A stretch of 64,000 nucleotides of DNA from Tolypocladium sp. Sup5 PDA-1 (Eukaryota; Ascomycota; Sordariomycetes; Hypocreales; Ophiocordycipitaceae), in the NCBI GenBank assembly GCA_000750105.3, contig JPHH03000029.1, positions 248,001-312,000 of the forward strand. The letters are read 5' to 3'. Below are positions 20,816 through 33,249 of this stretch, in pieces. The translations under genes were made by a program, and so were the position numbers. Under the pieces are notes generated by a model. It worked only from the letters and a program-made list of their open reading frames with translations, had not been told where the DNA came from and ran no database searches. Within the stretch, counting starts at the first letter, position 1. The number at the start of each line of letters is the position of its first letter.

Positions 20816-23576
20816 CTACAAGGCAACCTTGGCACCGATACCCAACCCCTCGTACTTGACGGTCTCCACCCAGTTCCCTAACCTGACCGTGACATCCGCC
20901 AGGGCATCCAGCTTCAACGAGCCGCCAAGAGCCTCCTTGAGCTTATCGAACCCGACGTGGCTCGCCGACCACTCCACAGGCAGCCGCGGGGTCTGCGACA
21001 GCCCCGGCGGCGCGTCAAAGGGCTCGTCGTGGAGTATCTGCCCGACCGGCTCGGTGTGGTTGTAAAAGGCCGTGGCGTTGATGTACTCTATATGAACGGT
21101 ATTATGACGCAGCGGGGAGGCGAGGGTGAAGGCTGCGGTGGACGAGAGGATGTGAAAGGTCGCATCTCGTATGAAGCCGTGGCCAACCTCTTCACCGTCG
21201 TCGTCGCCGTCGTCGTCGCCAGGGAGCTTCACCATGGGTGTGTTGAGCGTCATGTTGATCTTGGACAGTGCCTCGCCAATGATGGGCATCGTCGGGATGG
21301 AGCCGCGGTGCGCCCTGAGCTCAATAGTCGTGTTCTTTCCAGAAAGATACTCCGACAAGAGTCGACGGCCGACTGCCTGCCCCTTCTCCCCGCCAAATGC
21401 CAACGGGTCCCATGTCGCGCTGATGTTGATGTCCGAGTTGTTTCCAATTCGAAAGTCAACGTCCCTGGCAACGGCCTCTCCGATCATGTAGCCCTGCTTC
21501 ATGACATGAATGTTTATGTACGGTATAGTAGCTGTATATGGTGTAGGGTTGGTCAAATTGACCACCGTCTGCAAATGTACGCCAGTGTCTGATGTGTTTA
21601 AAATTCGAATGTCGCCAACCTGGGGGTTCAGCGCTCCCAATGTATCTCCAGGAACGTCTGCAGCTTGGTTAGCGAAGGTTCTCGCAGCAGCTTGTGAGGT
21701 GCTCATGAAGACCGTCATGAGCGAGACAAGTTTGGTTTGGTTCCCACAAGCGACATACAAGACTACCAACTTGAAGACGGACGTTTTACTGGGACTTTGC
21801 CCTGCGCAGGGACACCCTTCAAGACCAGCTTGCCCAGCACCGTTGTGACCTTGGCATCCACCAAGGCTTTGACGTCGAGGACAACGTCGGCGTCGCCGAA
21901 CAGCAGCTTCTGCATAACATCACCGAAAATGTCGCCATCGGTAATGTCGATAGGGGCGTCGATGACCCGGGAGGTGATTGTGATTGTGTCTTCCTCGTCT
22001 CCAGAGCCGGAGGCGATGGTCGAGTTTGCCTTTTGCCACTGGTTTAGATTCAGTTCGCCGAATTTCTGTTTCTTGTAGATGAGATCGCCATTTGCTTTTA
22101 AGCTGTCAACGGCGAGATCGATATTCACCTCCGCCGGCAGCCCCGCCAAAACCTGGACCGTTCCGGATACACGAGGCTTACCGTTGGGGTCGTTCGGATC
22201 GGCAAAGGGACTGGGCAGTTTGAAGTCGACGTCGGTGAGCGAAAAGTTGCGGATGAAGTTGTCAAAAGAGCGCCCTGGAAAGTCGATGGGGACGGTGACG
22301 CTTTGAAGAATGGCCCCGACCCACTCGGGGACATCGGAGTGTTCTGGGGCCTTCCCACGCACGAAGACCTTGGCATTCTCTCCATGCAGATAGTGCTTCA
22401 TGAAGTTGTCCAGTGGGGAGAGCTCGGTGTCTGGACAGGCCCGCGTGAGCGTCTCTGGGAGCTCACGCACGACGCCCTCAGCCTCGGCCGTGACGTCTGC
22501 CTTGGGGCGAATTTGGATGACACCGGTGACTGCCGAGGCAACCTTGATGTTGGGCTCAGAAGGATCGCAGTTGGGGACGAGAACTTCGAAGCCAAGAGAC
22601 GGAACATCCAAGCCTATGGGGTAGTCATTGTGCAGGCTGATGGAGACATTGGCACCGACTCCCATTTGCCCCTTGTCACCGACGGGTACGTCGTGGAAGA
22701 CGAGGTTCTGTATCTTATACTCGGGAATGGACGGGATCTCATTAGCTGCGAGAGCGTTAGCCCGAGTCCAAGTAGGAGCGGAACGTAAAATTATTTGATT
22801 GTTTTCTTCCCAAAATACAAGGAAGCAAAGGCGCGATAGAGAGATTGACCTTCAAAAACCATTGATTCCACCACGTCATGAGTGCCCAAGGGAAAGATGC
22901 CCGACTTGATGCTAAGTGCCGCAGCACTAGTCACCTCGAGCTTGTCGAGCTTGCCGCCTAGCCAGTCATTGACAATTTTGCGCATAAGATTGGCGTCTCC
23001 AGGAATGATATCGGTCACAAAGTCCAGCTCATTGTTGTGCCCATCCACGAGATCGAGTGTTAGCGGTGGCACGACGGCCGTGCCGAGAAGAGCGTTGTCG
23101 TAGAGAGGCAGGCGTACGTTGACTGTTGTCTCCTCTGACCCGAGTTGCCTCATGATGCTCGTCGCCAACCTTCCGATTCGCTGTGCGTGTTCATCGGTAA
23201 CAAGTGAGCCGTCGAGGCGGAAGTTGCCTTTAACTCGTGCGCGGACTCCATCGGCAGTGAGGGACTCGAGAGACAAGCTGGTTGGCTCCAGGACAACAGC
23301 ATCCTCGACATACTTTTGGACTGCTGGCGGTATGACGAAGCCGAGGACGATGATGGCGACGACGAGGACCGCGAGGATCACGATGGCGATGATTGACGGC
23401 CATCGCCACTTGCCCTTGCGCCGTGCCGGGGCTTTGGCTGGAGCTGATGGAGCGTCGGCTTGTTGGTCGTTGTCGCCGTCGCGATCTTGTCGGTCGGAGA
23501 GGAGAGGCTCCGACTCGTTGGGCGTGACTTCTTCGTTCTCATGGGAGAGGAGCGGTGATCGTTCGTCGGCAGGCAT
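20816..23576 (-). CDS. Tag1-like vacuolar membrane protein with DUF3712/LEA-type repeats
   Basis: Related to yeast Tag1 (YLR173W), a vacuolar membrane protein in autophagy termination; fungal relatives are often labelled pre-rRNA processing protein. The N-terminus carries two acidic dileucine sorting signals (ERSPLL and ESEPLL), fitting vacuolar delivery. One transmembrane helix follows (about residues 59-82), then a large lumenal part of repeated beta-rich modules with FEGQSLYRAFASLYF and VPSLGFEVLVPNCDPS. Exons: 23576 to about 22850 or beyond, 22745-21771 and 21657-20816. The second intron (21658-21770) uses GTTGGT. The first junction is unresolved. Exon 2 needs a phase-1 donor, but the exon 1 frame meets TAA at 22791-22793 before any consensus donor. 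The only phase-compatible GT is GTCAAT at 22849. The gene may be damaged, misassembled, or use a weak donor. Confidence 0.75.
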
Positions 23577-24415
23577 GGTGGTGATGGGGGCAATGGCGGG
23601 CTGAAACTACGGGTTGGAGGAGGGCATCTCACAACCCGGGGGCCGGGGACGAAGTGATCTTGTCGCGAGGTCGACTAGAAGAGGCTGCGCTAAGCTCTGA
23701 TTCTCGTGACGAGGATGTATGCGCAAATGAAACGACGTGATGCTGTGCAAAGGGTAAAACGATGACGATGATGCTGATGCGATGTAGTTGTAACTGTACG
23801 GATAAGCGGCGCCAGATCAAGGTCACGCTCCTGCTCCTTGTCTCGTCGTCGTCGTCACACTGCCTCGAAATGCCGTGGTCGGGGGGGGGGTCCCCACATG
23901 GGGAACAACGAGAGCACGCTGGTTGGCCACTCACCTGTTGAGAGATGACGCTAGCCTGAAGAGGAATAGCCCCCCACGAATCTCTCAACCACTCAAAGGT
24001 GGGGCATCAGGCGCTAGGAGGGCGAGAAGCTGGAAGGCTCCTGCAGCGCCCTGTTCGGTGGACTTCCAGTGGAGCTGGTCGCTTCAGCGCCTGCTGCTGG
24101 ACCAGCGGGAGCGCTGTGAATTGCTGCCGTGGCACCTGACAGGCCGTCTTGGGCCCTTGGCCCACCTCAGTGATGAGTCGACCTGCATTGCATTGCAGTT
24201 CCTGATACGGACGGCTTCCGCGGATTTGTGCTACATGACTCCGACCTTGAAGAAGCACCCGACTGGCAGTCTTGCATTGATACCGCCCCCTCAGCTCTCC
24301 AGCAGTCTCCCATTCTGCTCATCCTGATTGATTCTCTACTGATCTCTCTTTTCAATTGGCTTCAAACAGCCAATCGCTGGTTCAATTCGAAGCCTGCCCT
24401 ATCCCGATATCTAAG
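23577..24415. other. Divergent promoter region, Tag1-like / OTCase
   Basis: 839 nt between divergent starts. It contains a 10-base G run at 23881-23890, and near-consensus GCN4-type sites TGAGTCG (24174-24180) and TGACTCC (24236-24242) in front of OTCase. No coding sequence is seen. Confidence 0.55.
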
Positions 24416-25579
24416 ATGAAGACTTCAGCTATCCGAGCAGCTCGAAGCGCCGTCAATGGCCTCCAGCAGCGCGCCTACTCGTCACAGGCCTCGGGCCCCA
24501 GGCATCTTATGTCTATCAGCGAGTTGACTCCCAACGAATTCACTGCCTTGGTTCGCAATGCCGCGACGCGGAAACAGGCAGTCAAGGCTGGCCGGGCGCC
24601 GACATCGCTAACGACGTCTCTCACCGGCAAGACGGTTGCCATGATGTTCAGCAAGCGAAGCACCCGGACTCGAGTCTCTACGGAGGCTGCAGTGACTATG
24701 CTCGGCGGCCATCCCATGTTCCTGGGCAAGGATGACATTCAACTTGGCGTAGGTCGTCTTTGTATGGCAATATCAATACATGAACTGACAGGCTCTTGCA
24801 GGTGAATGAGTCGCTCTACGACACGTCCGTCGTCATCTCGTCAATGACCTCTTGCATGGTTGCTCGAGTCGGTCCTCACTCAGACGTGGCCAACCTGGCA
24901 AAGCACTCGAGCGTGCCAGTCATCAATGCCCTCTCAGACGACTTCCATCCTCTCCAGACCATTGCCGACTTTCTCACCATACATGAAGCATTCCCATCAT
25001 CCAAGGGATCCGTCTCCGGCCTTGGTCTCAGTGGCCTCAAGGTGGCCTGGGTCGGCGACTCGAACAATGTCCTCTTTGATCTGGCGACGGCATGTGTCAA
25101 GATGGGCGTCGATATTTCCGTTGCGTCTCCCAAGGGCTATGGCATCCCCGAGCCCATGAGGCAGCTCATCACATCTGCTGCCAAGGGTGTTGGCTCGCCT
25201 GGTAAGCTCTTCGAGACGACCGTACCGGAGGACGCAATCAAGGACGCCGATGTGCTGGTAACGGACACTTGGATCTCCATGGGGCAGGAGAGCGAAAAGA
25301 AGAAGCGTCTTGACGCATTTGCCGGGTACCAAATCACGAATGAGCTGGCCAAGCGGGGTGGCGCCAAGGAGGGATGGAAGTTCATGCACTGCTTGCCCCG
25401 ACACGCGGAGGAGGTTGCCGACGAAGTCTTCTACAGCCCCAGGTCGTTGGTCTTCCCTGAGGCGGAGAACCGACTCTGGGCAGCCGTTTGTGAGTTGCCT
25501 GCTCCTTATCCAGACGTTCCTGACTGATTGTGAAACAGCCGCTATCCATGGATTCGTCGTGAACAAGGGAAAGTTCTAG
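24416..25579 (+). CDS. Ornithine carbamoyltransferase, mitochondrial
   Basis: Makes citrulline from ornithine and carbamoyl phosphate in arginine biosynthesis, in the mitochondrial matrix. Exons 24416-24748, 24802-25489 and 25539-25579 give 353 residues, in frame. The N-terminus (MKTSAIRAARSAVNGLQQRAY) is an amphipathic Arg-rich targeting peptide. The carbamoyl-phosphate loop STRTR lies at residues 82-86 and the ornithine-loop motif HCLPRH starts at about 307; DTWISMGQE precedes it. The last 41-nt exon supplies the HGFVVNKGKF tail. The gene is tail to tail with ILV6, only 177 nt apart. Near-consensus GCN4-type sites upstream fit general amino-acid control. The fungal counterparts are argB and arg-12. 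Confidence 0.96.
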
Positions 25580-25756
25580 GTTGGCGCAAACTTTCCTGTT
25601 ACAATTCTTGACTTGTACCAAGAGATTATGGAGTGCAAGAGCAGTAGCATATTCAGCCACTTGAATTCAAAATTACAAACATTTGGACAACCAAATTCCG
25701 CTTCTCGCCAGACGCCGGTCGCCGAGGCGGCCTCAGGTGTAGACGGTCCCGTACAC

Positions 25757-26772
25757 TTAACCAGGGGGAAGCTGGCTGGCATCGACAATCTCGTCGGCTT
25801 CCTTGACGACGGGCTCCTCGTGGGGCCCGTGCAGAGGGGATCGGGGCAGGGCCATTAGACCGGTACGGGCCGACTCAAGGATGCCAAAGGGCGCGACCAA
25901 CTTAAGGAAAGAGTCGATCCTCGTCTGCTTGGCAGAGCTGCGACAGTGTTAGCCTGAGCTGTGACAATTTGAACAATCCTCACGACGTACAGTTCCACAA
26001 TGCAGCTGATGGTGCTGATATCCAAGACCTTGCCTCCAAACTGGTGGGTGAAGTAGGTGATGGTCTTCAAGTGCTCGTGCTTATGCCGCAGAGCCTCACT
26101 GGCGGCGAGCTTGCTGGGGTGGAAGTCCTGGGCCAACTCCTCAAGAGACTGAGTCTGTCGTTCGACGCCCTCGGGAGCATGCTCCCCAGCAGTCATCTCT
26201 CGGTGGTGAGCGAGCAGCTCCTCGAAGTACTCGGGCCCCAGAATGTTGATCTTGGCAAGCAGCAGCTCACGCTGAACAAGGGCCGCGTTGCTGTAGTCCA
26301 GGACGGCCCACACGGGCACGAGGTCCTCCAGCTGCCGCCTGGCCTGCTCAACAACGCCGTCTTGGCCCGTCAAGACAATGGTCATGCGGGACAGATCCTC
26401 AACCTCGGTGTTGCAGACGACCAGAGAGTCGATGTTGAAGCCTCGGGCAGCGAGAATTCCAGAAAGACGGGACAACACACCGGGCTCGTTCTGGACCAGG
26501 CAGTTGAGGATGTGGCGCTTCGGGGGGACCATCGACGGAGTCGGAGTCTCGTAAAGGATGTTGGAGACGGCGGCCTGGGCCGACCATGATGGCGGAGAGT
26601 TGGTCACGGGCAGGGGAGCAGATCGGTTTCGCAGGGCCTTGTAGGCAATCGCAGAGGTCGAGCTGCTGCTGGACGAGTTGTATCGAAAGGCTCCGAGCGA
26701 GGAGGTCGCTGGGAGGCTCTTGGCGGCCGCGACCCGTCGAAGGGGCGCGGCACAGGACCGGAGCGAGGCCAT
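25757..26772 (-). CDS. ilv6: Acetolactate synthase regulatory (small) subunit
   Basis: Regulatory partner of the catalytic Ilv2 subunit, first step of valine/isoleucine/leucine synthesis; confers valine feedback in mitochondria. Two exons, 26772-25991 and 25937-25757, give 320 residues, in frame. The N-terminus is a basic, Ser-rich mitochondrial leader. The ACT domain starts near residue 86 (RHILNCLVQNEPGVLSRLSG), and the C-terminal ALS regulatory domain includes RELLLAKINILGPEYFEE and, after the intron, RIDSFLKLVAPFGILESAR. Translation through the intron would give a nonsense tail, so the intron is needed. An in-frame ATG at 26811 lies upstream, but MASLRSCAAPLRR is the more typical start. 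A perfect TGAGTCA stands 105 nt upstream. Confidence 0.95.
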
Positions 26773-28176
26773 CTTGCGATCAATTGAGAGGGCGCGTATC
26801 TCTCTGACCAAACAAGATGCTTCGCGGTTGCTGTCAGTGGCGGTTGACGAGCAATGGGTCGGTGTTGGTGCAGTCGTGAGTCAGGGCGACTGGGACGAAG
26901 CCAAAAACTCAGCTGGGGCTCCGAGATATCGGAGGCTGAGTGGGTTGGGGGGCACGGATCACCTCGGCCCGCCAACGTTGCCAAGTTGCGTACTTCGTAC
27001 TGGGGAGCAGACAGGACGAAGAATGTCGAGCCACCCCTCACCAAGTTCAAATGGCCAGGGAATTCGTATTGCAGCCTTGGCTGGGAAAACAACAGGCTTT
27101 ATCCGTGCAGCACCAGCACATCCGTTTTGTAATTACGGCTCTATCGTAGCTATGATACTGGCTCTTCTGCCGCTTACGTGCGGTGGCCTTACCACGTAAG
27201 ATAGCAGCAGGTCCGTCATCGGACTGACAGCGGCCGTTGTCGACTACCCCAGGTGATCCCAGTGACTGGCTGCATCCTCACGGCCATGTCGATGTTCTGA
27301 GCACGTGGTAATTACAACCTACCTTAGTCCAAGCTCATCAGGAACAGCCATGGTGCATTTATATCTACGGACATTTTGGCGTCACAGACTGGTCTGCCAG
27401 TTGTTGGTGGAATATCCCAGCCTGTGTGTACGGAAACACCAAGTTCCGGCGCAGACTCCGTCACCGTTCGTTCGAAGGTACGAAACAAACAGGAGGCTGC
27501 GCGCAATCATCATGAGGCACGGCAAATCTAGAAGCCGCTTGTTCACCACTATGCGCTCAGAGCATTCGAGTGCGGTTCGCCCCAAGCAATTCCCTTGCGT
27601 CAGATCTGATACTATGGAGAGCCACGCACGGCCCGGTAGCCATGTGCACTTGATGCATCCACGAACGGATCAAGCTGGTGCATTGAACCTAAGCTCACTG
27701 GAAACCAATGCGTCTCATTCTGGAGGTGCAGCTCAGTGAATCAGCGCGTCTCGTCTCTTCCCCAGGCGTTGCCAGTTGCCAGTTCCCTGCCAGTGCTGGG
27801 GTCTCTATCCGTAGAACACGCCCATCCACGGCCCGTGCGTCTGTCTAGGCCACTAGGCAGTGGGGCCAGTAAACTCGCCACGGGCAACGCTGCTTTACCT
27901 TACCTTATGTATCCGTACCCGTAGTCCGTACAATTTTCCGACTGCCAAACACTGTGGCTGCAGACACTCGGGTCTTCATTTCCAACGACGAGGCTTTCGT
28001 GCTGCTGCACCCTGCAAGCTGTGACGGTCTCGCAGTCGCACGCAGCTCTCACTTCTCCCTTTCCCTTCTCTGCCTCCTGTGCAGTGCTCAGTCCCATATT
28101 CTGAGCTGCACAACAAACACCACGACGGACACGTCTAACGCGCCAGCGATCCTCGAGTTTCGACCGCCAGCCCACC
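26773..28176. other. Divergent promoter region, ILV6 / KH protein
   Basis: 1.4 kb. It contains TGAGTCA at 26877, a gtacttcgtac near-palindrome near 26990, a taccttacctta run near 27896 and AGTCCGTA at 27921. No gene or RNA gene is supported. Confidence 0.55.
26877..26883. promoter_or_regulatory. GCN4/CPC1-type site upstream of ILV6
   Basis: Perfect TGAGTCA, 105 nt upstream of the chosen ILV6 ATG. ILV6 is a classic target class of general amino-acid control, so the site is a plausible bZIP activator site; binding is not shown. Confidence 0.55.
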
Positions 28177-30222
28177 ATGACTGAAGCAGAGCGCCCGGGA
28201 GTCAAGCGATCCCGCTTCGACCAAATGGAGGAACCTGAGCCAAAGAGGACCTCTCGGTTCGATCGCCGCTCTCGCTCGCCGCCTGCCCGACGCGCCGAGG
28301 AACCGCGCGAGCGCAGCCCACGCCCGCAGCAGGATGACTCTACCGAGTCCAAGAAGTCGCCCATTGATGCGGCGGCTGCAGCTGGTATGGCTTCCATCTG
28401 TCCCTTATGCCCTCAAGTTGCGAATAGCATGCCACCTCTTGTCCCACGCCGTTGTGCTAACCAGCCTCACCAGCTGCCGCTGCTGCTAGGATCAACGCGC
28501 AGCTGCAGGCCCGCAAAGGCATCCAGCACGTCGACGTGCCACCCATCAACAAGCCAGAGGAAACCACTACCCCTCCTGCTTCTGCCAGAACGAACATGTC
28601 CTCGACAGGCGCTGCCCCGACTCGCAGGGTCGATGGCGAGATGTATATTGCCGACGGCGACTACGTCAAGGACATCGAAGTCAACGACTTGCGAAACCGC
28701 TACTTGCTCACCAAGAGCTCGACTCAGAAGATGGTAATTATTCTTGATGCTCCACTGATTCTCCAGATTTGTTCCAGCCTGGGCATTTGCAGCGCCTGAC
28801 GCTCTGGCAACATCATGCTTGCGCAGCACATAGCTCGTATGCAAACCCTCTTTCTCTGCTCCTACTGACATCCTCTTCCATTAGATCGGAGACGAGACTG
28901 GCGCTGGTATGCTACCACCCTCACCCAATCCGCCTCGGAGACATAACGTTGACCTTTCTCAAGACATAACGACGCGTGGCAGCTACTATCCCAACAAAAA
29001 CATGGCGACCGCAGCGGTGAGTCTGAACTATGCGTCTTCTCCGCCCGATCATCCTTGCTAACAGCGTCACAGAACCCTCCGCTGTACCTGCACATTACCA
29101 GCACCAAGAAAGCGGGTCTGGAAGCTGCCGTAGCCAAAATACAGGAGCTCATCGAGCAGGAGCTCCCTGCGCTGGTCGACGAACGTCGCTTTAGACGGCG
29201 AGATCAAGAGCAGCCGCAAGTTGAACGTGACGAATTCGGCCGGGTATGTCACCTCAATTTCACAAACGCTTGTCACCTTGAGAAGTGGACACTAACACTT
29301 GTTCCTCGACAGCGTAAATGGCCAGAAGAGAAGATCCCTGTTGACTTGGAGCCGGTTCCTGGCTTCAACCTTCGTGCACAGATCGTCGGTTCTGGCGGCT
29401 CGTACGTGAAACATATTCAGTCCGAAACGGGTTGCCGAGTGCAGATCAAGGGACTCGGATCTGGATACCTCGAGGTGGCCACCAACCGTGAGAGCGATGA
29501 GGACATGTTTCTTCACGTGACGTAAGTAACCCGCCGTCAAACCCTGACCGAACATCTGCTAACATCATCTGCAGCGGGCCAGACCCCAAAATGGTTGAAA
29601 AGGCGAAGGAACTCTGCGAGGACTTGATTGCCAACGTTAAGGAGCAGTACGAGGAGTGGAAGACTCGACCTCCTCGACACCACGACCGCGGTGGCTATGG
29701 AGGAGACAGCTATCGTGGAGGCAGATCTCACGATCATTCTTCCTATTCCTCCTATGGCCGACAGGGAGCCGATCAGGCCGCAGCACCCGGCAGCTCTAGC
29801 GCTCCTGGTGCCAATACCGCTGCTACCACAGCCGATTGGTCTCAGTATGCACAGTATTACGCCAACGCCAACGGCGCTGGCGCTGGTGCTGGCAGTGATC
29901 CGTATGCCGCCTACGGAGGTTATGCGAAGTAAGTTTGCGTTCCTCCCTTTACGAAATGCGAACCCAGCTGACATTATACAGCTACGTGGCGTGGTACAAC
30001 TACTACTATCAAGCTCAGGCCGGACAAGCCGCGCCGGGCCAGTCTGCCGCGCCGCCCCCTCCCCCGAGCGAGGCAGCGCCCCCGCCTCCTCCATCTGAAG
30101 CGGCTCCGCCTCCCCCTGGTGGGCACGATTACAATTCTGTACGCATACAATGCTGGCTAGATTCAATAGTCACGCCCTGACACTTACATGACGTCTAGGT
30201 CCCTCCTCCGCCCGGTCTTTGA
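28177..30222 (+). CDS. KH-domain RNA-binding protein, KHDC4/BLOM7-like
   Basis: Likely nuclear RNA-binding protein acting in pre-mRNA splicing, as for human KHDC4. Nine exons (28177-28384, 28474-28733, 28885-28906, 28964-29016, 29073-29243, 29313-29521, 29575-29928, 29982-30138, 30199-30222) give 485 residues, in frame. An RS/SP-rich N-terminus is followed by a first KH-like unit split over five exons (EVNDLRNRYLLTK, STQKM, GDETGADITTRGSYYP, PPLYLHITSTKKAGLEAA). The main KH domain follows at about residues 250-320 (PGFNLRAQIVGSGGSYVKHI, with GSGG as the nucleotide loop). The C-terminal part is rich in Gly, Tyr, Ala and poly-Pro and ends PPPPGL. Exon 3 is only 22 nt. Gene order relative to neighbours gives no functional hint. 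Confidence 0.92.
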
Positions 30223-30941
30223 GGGTTTGGCGAAGTTCAAGACAGCATGATGTTTGAGATTGGGTTTGTTCTGTTTGTCAACTGGGTAGTGAGGCCCAGC
30301 GACTGACGAGAAGACAGTCCACGGGAACCGCGATCTGCTCAGCATGAGGAAACGAGTTGCTACTCATTTGGACGTTGCTAATACTAGTACTACTTTACCG
30401 TGCAGCCACGTTTGTGAGCAAGAAAGCTAATGCTACAATGCAGAATCGTGCCACATGAAAGAAAATGTCCGAGAAAAAGAACCGCAGAAAACAAAGAAAG
30501 AGTGATTGATTATACTGGCTGGCAAGTAGTCTTGCTTTTTGCTACTAGCAAGACACATGGCGACGGCGTAGGGTATAAACCCGGTGATGTTTCCAGGGAT
30601 GTGTCAGGTCCGTGGATCTAGACGACATGCAGATATGCAGAGATTCGTCGTGTTGGAGTTATTCAAGGCCCATACGGCTACCCAGAATAAAAACGGCAGT
30701 GCTGAGTTTGAGATGGGAAATGGACCTTCACATGCGGGTGCTGGAATGACTGTGACGTCTTGTGGGGTTGGACCCAGTACGGTAGCTTATCGATATGGGT
30801 CTTCTCCAACCCTGAATCGTCATCCTTGTCTAGGTACGGAGTCCTTGTCCCACCTTCATCAACCTCGTCGAGGGGCTTGAGTCGACTGACCATCGTGCCA
30901 ATTGTCTGCCCTCCGGAGCGAGGAGGCGCGTGACGGTCAAG
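30223..30941. other. Intergenic, KH protein to TRAPPC13
   Basis: 719 nt with 3' UTR of the KH gene and the TRAPPC13 promoter. TACGGAGTCC lies at 30835-30844. Nothing else is recognised. Confidence 0.6.
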
Positions 30942-31997
30942 ATGAGCCACCAGAGATATCCCTCCCATGATCCCATCAAGGAGCCTCACACCGTTTCCGT
31001 CAAGGTCTTAAGGCAAGTATTCACACATCCCTGCAGGGAAGAAGCAAGCTCCAGAGTATGAATCTAACACGACGCGGTGAACAGGCTCTCCCGCCCGTCA
31101 CTCGTGTCACAATACCCCGTCGAGCCGCCTCTCACCCCGCCCTCGACGAAGCCCGCGCCTGCGCCCGCCTCCCTCGCCTACCGCTCCTCCTCCAAGGCCG
31201 CAGACACGACGACGAACCCGGAGCCGTTCCTGCTCAGCCCGATCCTCAACCTGCCCGTGTCATTTGGCTCCGCCTACGTGGGTGAGACGTTCAGCTGCAC
31301 GCTGTGCGCCAACAACGACCTCCCCGCCGACGCGCTCAAGCAGATCCGCGACGTGCGCATCGAGGCGGAGATGAAGACGCCCGGGCTCGGCGCCGCGCAC
31401 AAGCTGGACCTGGGCCCCGGCGACGCCACAGACGCAGGCGGGACGGACCTCGATGCCGGCGGGACGCTGCAGAGGGTCGTGTCGTTTGACCTCAAGGAGG
31501 AGGGCAACCACGTGCTCGCCGTGACGGTGAGCTACTACGAGGCCACGGAGACGAGCGGCCGGACGCGAACTTTTAGGAAGCTGTACCAGTTCATCTGCAA
31601 GGCGTCTCTGATTGTGCGCACCAAGGTCGGGCCGCTGGACCTAGGCCTGGACGGCGAACTAGGCAGCAGCAGATGGGTGCTCGAGGCGCAGCTGGAGAAC
31701 TGCAGCGAGGACGTGGTGCAGCTGGAAAAGGTGGCCATGGAGCTCGAGGAGGGCTTCACGTACCGGGACTGCAACTGGGAGTCGAGCGGCAGCGAGAAGC
31801 CGGTGCTGCACCCGGGCGAGGTAGAGCAGGTGTGCTTTGTCGTCGAGGAGACGAAGCAGAGCCAGCAGGATGACGATGGGGGTGGCTCTGCGGACGGGAG
31901 GATCACGTTTGGGGTGCTGGGCATTGGGTGGAGGGGGGAGATGGGCAACAGGGGATTCCTGTCTACGGGGAAGCTCGGGACGCGGATAGCACGGTGA
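30942..31997 (+). CDS. TRAPP complex subunit 13 (DUF974 family)
   Basis: Subunit of a TRAPP tethering complex acting in ER-Golgi and Golgi traffic. Two exons, 30942-31012 and 31085-31997, give 327 residues, in frame. Exon 1 encodes MSHQRYPSHDPIKEPHTVSV and joins to give VKVLRLSRPSL, the conserved start of DUF974. Further family blocks are LNLPVSFGSAYVGETFSCTL, YYEATETSGRTRTFRKLYQF and the C-terminal HPGEVEQVCFVVE. The intron starts AAG|GCAAGT, a GC-AG donor with otherwise perfect consensus. A model without exon 1 would have to start at a non-ATG codon and would lose the conserved N-terminus. Confidence 0.9.
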
Positions 31998-32204
31998 GGA
32001 GAGGATGGCGACGATGCTATGGGCACGAGATCGGTTTACAAGTGGCGTGGGAGCCGGGATGGTGGCACTAGGACGTGTCTTGAACCCTGAAAGAAGGTTG
32101 GCCCAGCGGGGACGAGCCCAAGTTTGCGGCGCTGAGCCGGCGCAAGGGGTCTTTTCCCGTGTTGGAAGAAGCCCACGAGAGGCTGACGCGATGTGCGGGC
32201 ACAT

Positions 32205-32242
32205 CCATGGTTCCAAAGTCTCCCCATGGTTCCAAAGTCTCC
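32205..32242. repeat. 19-nt perfect tandem duplication
   Basis: The unit CCATGGTTCCAAAGTCTCC occurs twice head to tail (32205-32223, 32224-32242). Confidence 0.85.
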
Positions 32243-33249
32243 TGGGCGCTGGCGGCGCCGAGTCCGGCCCGAGAGCCACGATGAACCGGCTTTCACACAT
32301 GCTCCAGTTTAGAGTCTAGACGACGCTACGGCTTGTACTGCCTAGAAAGTGAGCTGTTGCACAAACGGGACGACGTACTATGTAAGCCACGAAAAGGTGA
32401 AACGGCCACGGCGGGCTTGGACGTTGACCGAGTCAAGCTCGGACGGGTCCCGCACAGACAGCGTTGCAATCAAGATCGTGAAGCGTTGAGCTCAGCTTTT
32501 CATGGTTGGGGTCCCGGGACCGTGTGTGAGTGGAGGAGACCCGGTTACGGGAACCAACTTCTGGTTGCAAGCAGCAAGTGCGGTATGAGACTCGGCAGGC
32601 CAAGCGTCGTGGGACAGAGCAACGTGAGGCGCGTTACCGGGCGTCGTCCCAACATCCAAGCTAGGGCATAATAGTGAATACCCTGCACCCAAGGTTGAAA
32701 AGCAACGCCCAGCAAGGCAAACGGGAAAAGAAACCCCAGATCAGAAATAGCGCAGCATCTGGCATTGCATTGCTTTCTTTCCGGGGTTGGACGGCACGAC
32801 CCTGGCACGCGAGATCGGATACGGCCGAGTGCGACGGGTCGGAGTTGACGTGTTTCTGTGCCCCCCGAGACCGAGGCTCGAGCGCTTCATGGGCAGAGCG
32901 TGGGCAGAGCGTGGGCCGAATAGGACATGACACGACTCTGCCCGCAGTCTTTAAGAGAGCTGATAGAGTCCCAGTGCGTACGGCCGCGCAGGCAGTTGAG
33001 GGCTTTTTCGTCGGGGCTTAAACTTTTCGTTTGCTGTGCCTTAGTCGGCGTTGGTACGGATAGAGACGATGGCGGTCATGTCCACCAGGTAGGTAGTTAG
33101 GTGGGTAGTCGGTCTGTGATCCGGCCGGCGCTATGACGAGGTGGCCGTTGCCAGTGGAGTACGCCCGGGTCCTCGACTCCTCACCGAGCGACCAAGTTGC
33201 TTTTGGACGTTGTAAGGGCTGCGATATTGAGTAGTAATCATGGCATTTT

